Assembly: GCF_016802725.1 (NCBI RefSeq)
Contig: NC_052676.1
Location: forward strand, 3,861,433 to 3,925,432
DNA length: 64,000 nucleotides
DNA from: Solenopsis invicta
Lineage: Eukaryota; Arthropoda; Insecta; Hymenoptera; Formicidae
Direction: 5' to 3'
Shown: positions 54,989 through 64,000 of the stretch, piece after piece
Position numbering within the stretch: position 1 is the stretch's first letter
Layout: every line of letters starts with the position of its first letter
Notes under the pieces: generated by a model
The model's database searches: none
What the model saw: only the letters and a program-made list of their open reading frames with translations
Told to the model about the DNA's origin: nothing
Translations under genes and position numbers: made by a program

Positions 54989-57044
54989 CCTTGTATATAA
55001 AACAATAATTGTTAATTGGAATATATTAGATTTAATTTGATATTAACATTCCTTACTGCTTTTTTCAATATTAATTGAAAACATAATTGAAAATAATAGT
55101 TTAAAATAAATCATATAATTTATTAAAATTAGACTAAATGATGAAAATTACGTAGGACGCTCAGGCTGCACGGATAAATTCTATCATTTATCCTAATTAT
55201 TACGACATAATTTTTTTAACAAAATTATTTTTAGATTTGCATCCAGCTAGATTTCTAGACGCTTTAACAAAATCAGTCTACTCGCCGGAAAAAACGTTGC
55301 GACGCGATTTTAATTAAAATCCACTTGGCGGAAACGTTAGAACGTGTTAGCTTACGAACATTTCTATTGGCGTGACAATCTATACGATGTTACCCACGGA
55401 CTCGATTACACGGCCAGTCGCGATAGCGTCCGGGATGAAATCACGGCGTTATGAAATCGCCGGTGGTGCTCATCGAAGTCCATCGATCGATTCTCTCTTT
55501 TTTTTTCTTTTTTTTTCCCCTTTTCCCTCCGTGCTATGCGGACGACGCGACGCGACGCGACGGACGCGGCGACGGCGATCGGATTCCACCTCCGTGAGTC
55601 ATTCACACACGGTTTTCAGACACGTGACAACGCGACCGTCATTGATGTCTTGTCACATGCAAAAACGTATTACGGCTTACATGCCGCGTTGCATAAGCGA
55701 ATCGCGAGCCTACGGGCTCGTCACGTTCCTGAAGATGAAAGAGAGAACGCGCGCGCGCTAATTGAAATCTGTGCCTCCCGTGTACACGTGATCAGCGGAG
55801 GAGCTGACGTCTACCGCGATTTCGCGAGGCGCGAGTCGAAGACGCGGTTTCCACTACAATCTGCGCAGTTTTTCACGACGAGATGCGCCTCTGGCCTGGC
55901 GCGGTCAAGCGCGTCCACCAGGTTACCGCATCGACATATGTGGGTGTGTGTGTGTGTGCGTGTGTGCGTGCACACGTGCATCGCACTTTCGAAGAGACGT
56001 GTCAGTTTCTCTCAGCCGACGTTCAGTCGAGAATATTCGCTAATTGCGATTGAACTGGAGCGGTTCTGAATAATTTATGAACGTGCTAAACATCTCCGAC
56101 TCTAAAGATAATGTACGTAAATTTGATAGAAGAAATCAGGTCGCTGGATTTTTAATTACGAGATTAAAATCGGAGTCGGAGGGGCGGGGGGGGGAGAAGC
56201 TGAGACGATAAACTTTTTTTCTTAATAAAACTCGAGTGTATTATCGACGTTATGCCATCGTTATATAACGCGAGTGGCTATTTCATTAGCCGCGACACCA
56301 CGAAAACACAAAGTTCTTATTCATCATCGGATCGCGCCGCGCCGCGGAATATCCTATCTTTAGCTCTTCGTTATCGCGATGGAATTCGATCTGAACGAAT
56401 CAAGAGAGATCATCAGAAGTCGTTCCCGGCGATTGCGCCAGCGGTTTCCACATTCCGAAATTGCATAATCGCTAGTTATCGTCGACCGCAATTCGTAGTA
56501 CAAAGAGAACGTAACGCGTAAAAAAAAAAATAGAAAAAAACTCGTGTTCGATGTCGCCCTGATTTTTAACTTAACGTCGTTGGAAACGAGCGTCGATAAG
56601 TGATGCGACCTTTAATATTAATTATTATTATTATCTGCCCAGTAACTTGTATGGTTTACCATGTACGTCAAGGTAGAAGTTTCGTTATCATAAATACATA
56701 ATGATAAAATATTGTGTAATACGATTAGATAAGGTTATATGGGTAGTATGATGAATTTTGCATTTGTTTTTTGCGCGCTGCTATCTGACTCTATTTGCGT
56801 CATTCTAAATTTTATATTGAAATATGTTAAATAATTCAAATTACATTCAGATTTATTTTTCACGAGTATATTTTTATAAAAGTTTCGAATGGTGATCGGG
56901 ACGTTACACGTAGAAAAGAAACATATTGTAAATTATTTGAATTAACTAAACATTGCTTGTGTTTGAAGTGTTTCACAAATTTGCCAATTGAGTTTGTCAT
57001 TAACATCAAATTTATTAAAAATTTATTCTGAATCCTGGTAAGTC
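54989..57044. other. AT-rich, then CpG-containing, then AT-rich sequence
   Basis: 55270-56580 is moderately GC-rich with a CGCGA pentamer run (55544-55562), a GT tract (about 55940-55970) and a G-run near 56183. The + frame 55536-56069 (177 codons, ATG start) is Arg/Ser/His-rich, crosses the GT tract and has no recognisable domain, so it is not called. 56580-57044 is AT-rich. Confidence 0.5.
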
Positions 57045-57815
57045 GTTAAATTTATTTGAGGATGTATTGCACATATTTTTAAAATAATGCAAAAAATTAC
57101 AGATTGTTTTATATTGCATTTGAAAGTAATGCAAAAAATTTTCTATCTGGGTCAAAAATTATTTCAGTTAGAAGTAGAAATGTGCTCTAATGGAAATTTT
57201 ATTAAGAAATATTGGCAAAAAATCTAAACTATTTAATATAATTGCTAAAATTATTTGTTTATTTATTTATGAGTAACTAAGCTCAGATTCGCATAAGCTG
57301 CATAAATCATCTTGAAGTATTTATACATTGAAAAAAAAGTTTTTTAATTTGATTGAAATTTTCAACTTGATTAAATTCTTTCATTTCAAATATTATTCCA
57401 TCATTTTATATCAGTCCCTGCATTTTACGTTGAATATTTGGATGCTTAAATTAAATACATAAATGCTTAAATTAGAATTCAAGTATTTTACGTTTGAATT
57501 AAATTTATAAAACTTGAATTAAAGAAATCTAATCCAGTGAAAAATTTAATCAATTTAATAACTTTTTTCGCAGTTTACAGAAAATTGAGATTTTTTTATT
57601 TTGTTTAATAATTTAAATTTTAATCATTTTAATCATTTTCACAATTTAATTTTAAATAAAGTAATAAACTGTAAAAATAAATGTGTTGTTGAATAAAAAT
57701 ATGATATTATCGATACAACTTGCATGTATATATTAAGTTTCATACATGTTACTAATGATGTAATGTATTACAGTTCTTGCAAAGTAAATTAAAATTTAGA
57801 AATTAGTCTTCAATC
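57045..57815 (-). mobile_element. Palindromic family A, copy 4, split by a MITE
   Basis: The reverse complement matches family A on both sides of a family F insertion: 57045-57323 (right half and centre) and about 57575-57815 (left half, ending with TTCTTGCAAAGTAAATTAAA). With the insert removed, the A sequence is continuous through the CTTGAAGTATTTATA / TTACAGAAAATTGAG junction. Confidence 0.8.
57324..57574. mobile_element. MITE family F, copy 6, nested in family A
   Basis: Starts TACATTGAAAAAAAAG and ends CTTTTTTCGCAGT. AATTTGATT at the left pairs with AATCAATTT at the right. About 250 bp. A TTA-like duplication at the junctions fits insertion into the A copy. Confidence 0.8.
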
Positions 57816-57894
57816 AAAAGAATATTCATTAAGTTAAAACAAAATTTGTTTTTTCTCGCTTATTCGGACTTTTCTATGCAATTTTATATATTAT

Positions 57895-58039
57895 GCTTTT
57901 CAAAAGAATATAAATTCTTTTTCCAAGTACATGATAATGAGTTTTCTAAGCTTCGTGATAAGTATTAAAGATAACTAAAAGAAAAAAAAACAAATTGAGT
58001 AATCGGTTTCCTTCGGTAGAATTGATATTGTTTTGTGTG
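57895..58039 (+). mobile_element. Family D, copy 4 (right end only)
   Basis: ACATGATAATGAGTTTTCTA, TAAAGATAACTAA, AATTGAGTAATCGG and GATATTGTTTTGTGTG match the right end of the copy at 22998-23532. The left part is absent. Confidence 0.65.
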
Positions 58040-59460
58040 CACTGAGCAGTCAGGCACCGATCACGGATGATCACCGTGACCAGTCGACCTGCTAATACGT
58101 AGTTTTTTTTTTCGTTGCTCATCGCTCGTCGCATCAACGACAGTCGGGCGTCTCTTCGCTCTAATATCTTCCAGATTCCCTTTTCATCGTTGAACATTGT
58201 TGACAAAGTACGGGATCGAGAGCGGCTCGCGCGCTCGTAAGTGTGTTTTCGAAACTGGCATTGATAAACCATCGCCCGGCTACCCGACGCTAACGCTTTT
58301 TGACGTAAGAGGGTCATTGAACGTGGCAGCTCGTTGCGCGCGGAGATGAACTTTAGACTCCGGCGTTCGCGTGCTCGAGCGAGAACCCATTGTGCGTTGC
58401 ATAACACATCGTCCGTCGGTCGCCGCGGAGTCATCGCGCGCGCGACGGAAATTGAAGACAATGATGAAACGCGTTATCACCCGCTCCCATTCCCTCTTCC
58501 CCTCCCATTCGCCAACCTCCGCAAATAACGACGAATCGATAGCGCTCCCGTAACAATCTCGCTATTACGCGCCAAGATGCTCCCTTCTAAAAAGAGCTTG
58601 ACCGATGCATCGACGCAAGACGCAATTGGATCCCTCGATTTCACGAGGGATCGAACATTTATATTAAAATGGATATTTAACGTCACGACTTTGAGAATAG
58701 ATTCCGATTCTGCGCCCAGAGAAAAATTTCTTCGAGTCGAAAAAAGTTTGGATTAAAGTAATTTGTGCACTATAAATCTTTTAATTTGAAGATATTTTTT
58801 CATCGTTTTTTTTTTTTTTACTAGAATTGACTGACTGTGAAGAACTGGCTAGAATTTTATTAGAATTGTTTGGCTTTGTGTGTGTAACGCAAATCTTTTT
58901 TTAAATGAAATATATTAAAATAGCTAGAACAATTAAATTATTTCTTACATTTTTATCAGTACTTTCTTTGAATTAAAAAAATTATTTAAACAAGAAATAA
59001 TCACATAAACAAAGGTTAATGAGTAAGCGAACGTTTTGGTTGATATTACGTACGCATTGATATGTTTATTCCGGAACTTTAATTAAGGTACAATAATCGT
59101 GGACGTTTCGACACAATAATCGATAGCAATTACAAAAGTGTCACAAATTAAAACATTTCATATAAATCCACATCATGCAATCTTTTACATAAATAATTAA
59201 GATATTGTTACAATAAACACACATGTATATATTCATAAAAAAAATTATATATTTAAATTAACAAATTTTTCTTTATTAAAAATATTATTTGTTTAAATTA
59301 AACAAATTATTTGAACAAGTAGGATAATTTATTTACTTTAAAGAAAGCTAAAAACGTCGTTTCTCGAAATCAAATAAATTTTGATTTTTACTTCGACTTT
59401 AAAAAACCAAGTTAAAGAAACAATTTCATTAATTTAAACATAACTTTTCTCTGAATGTGA
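58040..59460. other. Mixed then AT-rich sequence
   Basis: 58040-58700 is CpG-containing. The 171-codon minus frame (57946-58461) runs into the family D end and has no domain, so it is not called. 58700-59460 is AT-rich without recognised repeats. Confidence 0.5.
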
Positions 59461-60825
59461 ACTCGCGACTCTAAGTTACGTACTCGAACGGATCTCGGAA
59501 TGGATTGTTTCGTTACTTTGAATTAAAATGGATCTCGAGTGGACAGAGCTCCTCGGTTCTTCTCGCGAGTCCACGTCGACGAATTCGAGATGCATTCGCG
59601 CTATCTCGAAAGACATGTATTGACCTAAAGGGGAGAGAAAGAGATGCCTCGCGTGGAGATATGCCTCGCGTCTAAATATAAGCGTACGTGTGGGCTTTTA
59701 CCACGGCGGTGGATTTTATTTCCGTTGTAAAATCAATCTACGAGAAGGGCGAGCGGGCGATATAATTAGCAACGATGGAAAAAAATGGCCGTCAAATGGG
59801 GCGGTTAATGCGCCCTTCGGTCAAAATAAATGCTGCGTTCGTCTTGCGGTGGAGGATCGATCGCGCTTTATTTCCAGGGCGAATCCCCCCCCCCCTCCTC
59901 TTTGCGTATGCAACCAATATGCGAATTGAAAAGACGTCCAGGATTAAGATTTTCAAGAGTCGCGAATACCAATCTTGCACCGAGAGGAGTGCGTTTGGTA
60001 CTTGCAACTAACGGTAAAATAATTATAGGCTGATAATTTATGCATAAATTAAAAGATTTTGTAAATTTTTTCCTTGCGTTTATATAATTTTTTTTCCTCT
60101 CTTTTTAAAACGCAATTATTCAAAAGACAATGAAAAATAAGAAGCTTTGTAATAGAAGCGAGCAAAAAATTGTATGAAAGAAATGATAATATGAATTAAA
60201 ATTGAAAGATTTCTTTTTTTAAGAGTCTGGCAATTTATGCGAATCGAATGATCTCACACGTTTTCTTCCACGTATATCTCTATAACGTGTCTTAAACTAT
60301 AATTATACATTCTTTGTTTTAGAATGCAGCTGCGTCAAATGCGCGCTCAGTTCGCGTGCCAAAAGCGCATTGCCTTTGTGCGCGGACTCTGACAAACGCG
60401 CGACGACGGCGGCTGGATGAGAATGTTTTTCGCCTTTTCCTTGCAAATGTTGATTCATTTGTGTTCCGAGATACCTTCGAGATTACATCAGTCGCGCGTG
60501 AATATCCCCCGTCTTTTCGGCATTGCCTTATTGCCACTTGCCACGTGTGTGCGCGTTTCCAGTCTAATCGAGGCAGCCTGGCAGCAGTTCAGCTCTCGAG
60601 TCGAAAGTCCTTTGTGAAAATTATTCGTAGAACGAGAATCATACGTAGAATAAGATACATATAAGAGGACGGGCGCGGGCGCACAGCTGTTAAACACGAG
60701 TCGCGCTCTCCGATTCTTTCTTCTGCCATCGACTCGTGACAAGTGTATTCATTCGTTGCGCAATGTCGTGCAGTCACGGGCGAATTATTACGTTGCGAGA
60801 AGATTTAAAGCAAACCTTATTTTAA
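59461..60825. other. Mixed-GC unique sequence
   Basis: 59460-60050 and 60310-60800 are CpG-containing and separated by AT-rich DNA. A C-run lies at 59886-59895. Short overlapping frames only. Confidence 0.5.
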
Positions 60826-61760
60826 CTCAAGAATGGCCACTTTTTTTTAAATTCCAGTTGGGAAAATAAGCTTACGTCGCAGCAAATTTTTATACCGATT
60901 TATATCTACGCTTCGAAGATTGCGAAACCCAAATTATACAACGGAAACAAATTATGAGTCATATATTTACAGAATCGATCTCTTGAAATTGTCTAGAACG
61001 TAAGAAACTCGCCTGACGACCGTTTTATACGTTATAAAATCAACGTTTATATTACGAATTCGAAATGAATTTTTTTTTAACGAGGTTTGAGTTAAAAAAT
61101 ATAATTTATTAATAGTTTTATATCTATACAGGATAAAAAATTATGTTTATTTTTATTTTTGTTGAAAAAAAAACAATTTTAGATAATTTTTATATTTATA
61201 TAATTTAATAAATAAAATGTAATGTAAATCAAATGTTTCGAAAAATTCTGGACAAGAGCAAACACAATGCAAATATTAATATGAACGATATCCCAATATG
61301 ACCGGGAAGTGTATCGTCACATTTAAATAAAGGTTAGTCTTCTCGTTATTTAAAGGTGACAATATAAATAAATTTATATAGAATCACTTATTATTAGCCT
61401 TATTTTAAATTGCTATAAAACGGATATTATATAATATATTTTGTTTTCTTCTTAATAAATTATTCGTTATAAACTTTTAAATACGCAGTTCCAGCAAAAA
61501 TCCGCAGCACGAAAGCGTTTTATTATTGATATCTTCATTTTTTAAGAAATACTGTGATAATGAGTTGCTTAATATGTTTTTTTCCATTTGTTTACTATGT
61601 TCTTGGTTTCTTTTTTCAATAGTATTGATTATATATACTTAAATCATAATAAATTATAACATATAGTAATCAATAATATGTTTAATATAACCAATAACAA
61701 TGACTTTTAACTAGTAAAAATCGCTCCAGGTGATTGCAACGATTGTTTATTACTCCCGGG
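60826..61760 (+). mobile_element. TTAA piggyBac-like element, copy 6 (full length)
   Basis: TTAA at 60822-60825 and 61761-61764. The left end CTCAAGAATGGCCAC is decayed; the right end is TACTCCCGGG. About 935 bp. Shared landmarks are GGGAAAATAAGCTTACGTCG, GAAGATTGCGAAACCC, TTAATAAATTATTCGTTAT, AGCACGAAAGCGTTTTATTA and TCCAGGTGATTG. Non-coding. Confidence 0.85.
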
Positions 61761-61764
61761 TTAA

Positions 61765-63328
61765 AAATAGCTCGAGAACGTCAAGATAAGTGCAACGTGT
61801 AGAATTTGCATTCTCGAGAAAGTGGATCGGACTTCTCTCTCTCTCTCTTTCCGTTGCACTGCGTAAACCCTCCAGACGGGATACATATTTTTTCGTAGAA
61901 TCTGCATTGTTTTGCTCCCTCCGATCTGGGAATATTCCTTCACGCTTTCACCGCCCGGCGCTTCTCGTGGCCCAGGCGCAATCCAGCTGCAATCGCGGAT
62001 CGCGATAGCATTTTCCGAGTAACGACTCGCAATTAATTGCCGGGACGAGCGTCATTGCCGAGATATCGCCGACCTTGCGCTCGTCGCCCCGCGAAATATC
62101 GCGAGTCGGCGAGCGTTGAACTTTCGGTCGGCTCAAAACGACGAATCGCGTGTGTCTTTCAGCCACGAAGAAGACAACGACGACGATGACGGCAATACGG
62201 AGAGGGCGCCTCCCTCCCTCCCTCCACCTCTCTCTCTTTCTCTCTTTTCCCTGATCGATCTGCTGCCGCTCGGTGCATCTCTCGCGATAACAGTTGCGTC
62301 ACGTTGCGCAATCATTGTTTACGCCCGCCGTTAGCAATAATATCGGCCGCCTCTTGCTTGAGCTTGAGAGAGGCGAGAGGCTCGTTTTATAAATATAGTG
62401 ATTTCCATGCGCGGCCGCGTTTCTAGACCATCCGAGGCGCGTCATTCTCCTCAAGGCGTCTCGTAATAACGGAAAGTTAATACTCGGTGTTACGGATTTG
62501 GACGCGAAACGTGTATCTCTCGCTCCAGTTTCTCGTATGCGGAGAAGAGTCAGTCGATCAAAGAGAGCGGAGCCACGCGAGCTGGATCGACGAAACAGAA
62601 AAAATAATCGATATTTTTCTTTCCTCTTGTCTCGCATTTACCTTTTTTTTTTGTCGACTACCTGAAAAATATTTTCCTTCTCGCTCTCTGTGTGCTCTGC
62701 GGAAGCACACGGTGGTGGTCGTGTCGAAACGGTGTGCAGGTGCATTCGGACACTCGTGACACGGCGCATATTATGCACTTCTAAGTTTGCATTCCTCACG
62801 ATTCATTGTCTCGACCACTATTGTTTGACACTTTGTGGCGCGATGCTGGACGCGGTTCGACGACCTGCGATCGCGCATCTTCTTATCAAAACACGGTCGA
62901 GTATTTTTGCAGCGTGGTGCAGTCTAGACTTTTATTAAATAAACACGGGTCGTCGCTGTGAGCCGGCTGCCGTTACGAGACAAATTGCGCAGAAATCGTT
63001 GAATATCGATGCGAATTAGACGACGTGTTTCGCCAGCTATTATTATTTACATTATCAATGTTAATTTTCTAGTTCTATAGATACGAGTTTAGTGCTCTAT
63101 GTGGCGCTGTATTTCATAAAAAAAAAAAAACTGTTTATTGTATTACTTTTTCCAGAGAAAAATTGAAAGCAAAAAGAAATAAGATTATACTGAATTAATA
63201 CAATGTTAATTAAAATCATCAAATGAAGTAAATTTAACAAACATTATAAATCTTGGAGTATATAAAAGAATACTATTTGTAAATTAAGATGTTTTCCAAT
63301 TAAAGTTTTCTTGGTATTACACAGTTAA
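61765..63328. other. CpG-containing then AT-rich sequence
   Basis: 61765-63110 is moderately GC-rich, with a CT tract at about 61834-61850, ACG/GAC runs near 62170 and CCTCCCTCCC near 62211. The overlapping short + frames at 62487-62938 are featureless. 63110-63328 is AT-rich. Confidence 0.5.
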
Positions 63329-63953
63329 GTATCGGACACGCAGTCCCTGCAGAGTAATTAAAATTTGAAAATGTATTTAAAATTAACTTGGAATAAATTA
63401 TGTACATATGATACATGTACATATGTATAATTTATTTGAAGTGTTAATATTGAATGGATAATCTAGAAAATTGTGTGAGTAAAACTACATTTTTTTCTAT
63501 AATATATCTATAATTTATTTATTCTATTTGGTATTAAAAATTGAATTATTTTTTATAACGTTAAGAAAAATTTCTATTTTTTGTATAAGTACTTTAAGTA
63601 TTCAAGATAATTTATACAAAGTTTTATTGTAATTATCTGTTTAGTTGTTTTATAAATAAATAAATAAATAAATTTTGTTTATTTTACAAAATTGATCTTT
63701 GCATAACAACAAAACTTTACATACATCATCTTGAATATTTGAAGTATTTAAATTAAAAAATTGGATTTTTTTCATTACTTCATTATTAATTATATTTTCA
63801 TTAGAGTACATGTTTAATTCCTATTGAAATAATTTTTTATTCAGATAGAAAATCGTCGTCAAATTTTTTCTACTACCTTCAAACGCAATAAAAAACAATC
63901 TCTTCATAATTTTGTTTATGTTTTGAGAAACGTTTTATACATCTTTAAATTCG
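63329..63953 (+). mobile_element. Palindromic family A, copy 5 (longest)
   Basis: Starts GTATCGGACACGCAGTCCCT and ends GTTTTATACATCTTTAAATT. The central arms TATAAGTACTTTAAGTATTC and ATCTTGAATATTTGAAGTA are inverted. It carries an extra near-palindromic block of TACATATG words at about 63395-63445 that the other copies lack. Confidence 0.85.
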
Positions 63954-64000
63954 TAATGTCAAATTGTATCCAATTTGAGTTATTTTTAACCATTTGTATA

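Noticed and set aside
55536..56069. 177-codon + frame with ATG
   Set aside because: It crosses CGCGA and GT microsatellites, and the composition and lack of any motif point to chance.
57946..58461. 171-codon minus frame
   Set aside because: Its C-terminal part is the family D repeat end and the rest is featureless.
1..64000. CRISPR arrays, tRNA or rRNA genes, bacterial operons
   Set aside because: Reading both strands showed no regularly spaced direct repeats of CRISPR type, no tRNA-like T-loop with cloverleaf context and no rRNA sequence. The composition and splice signals are those of an animal genome.

Overview
The window looks like chromosomal DNA from an insect, most likely a hymenopteran and perhaps an ant. 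The reasons are a patchwork of CpG-rich unique sequence and very AT-rich repeats, many small non-autonomous DNA transposons, a mariner-type terminus, a family bounded by TTAA like piggyBac elements, and no bacterial gene layout. The species call is inference. No rRNA, tRNA, CRISPR array, operon or complete recognisable gene was found. Most open frames in the window are short, many lack an ATG, and they lie in CpG-rich DNA or low-complexity runs.

The best coding evidence is one small exon on the + strand at 5452-5538. It has an ATG, 29 codons reading as a signal peptide plus a short mature N-terminus, and a consensus GTAAGT splice donor. It sits at the 3' edge of a CpG-rich stretch (5084-5451) with a good upstream splice-acceptor candidate. 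If it is real, much or all of the rest of the window downstream is first-intron or intergenic DNA. Exon 2 was not found. Two 58-codon minus-strand frames (29425-29601, 47211-47387) look like small secreted Cys-containing peptides but are weakly supported.

The rest is a mosaic. Segments of moderate to high GC (for example 276-1430, 5040-5815, 8640-9480, 10380-11100, 11990-14450, 16300-17340, 19010-19920, 24090-24960, 27000-28080, 31440-33430, 35170-36210, 41690-42780, 44370-45300, 47210-48680, 49480-50900, 55270-56580, 61770-63110) alternate with AT-rich blocks made largely of dispersed repeats. Comparing the window with itself gives several families: a TTAA-flanked piggyBac-like non-autonomous element of about 0.9 kb (five longer copies plus a fragment); palindromic family A (five copies, about 0.5 kb); AT-rich palindromic family B (four); family D with about 40-bp terminal inverted repeats (two full, two partial); small MITE family F with TACTGAGAAAA-type ends (six, two of them nested inside other repeats); two-copy families E, G, H, J and K; and several stand-alone foldbacks. 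One is a perfect 45-bp inverted repeat at 2402-2558.

There are also old local tandem duplications (5818-6610, 7405-7925, 12642-14020, 18560-18905, 51945-52450), a 28-bp minisatellite (6365-6443), long GA, GT and trinucleotide microsatellites, and recurring GGCGC-type pentamer arrays. I see no self-contained undescribed biological system. The most useful leads are the signal-peptide exon and the nested non-autonomous transposon families.
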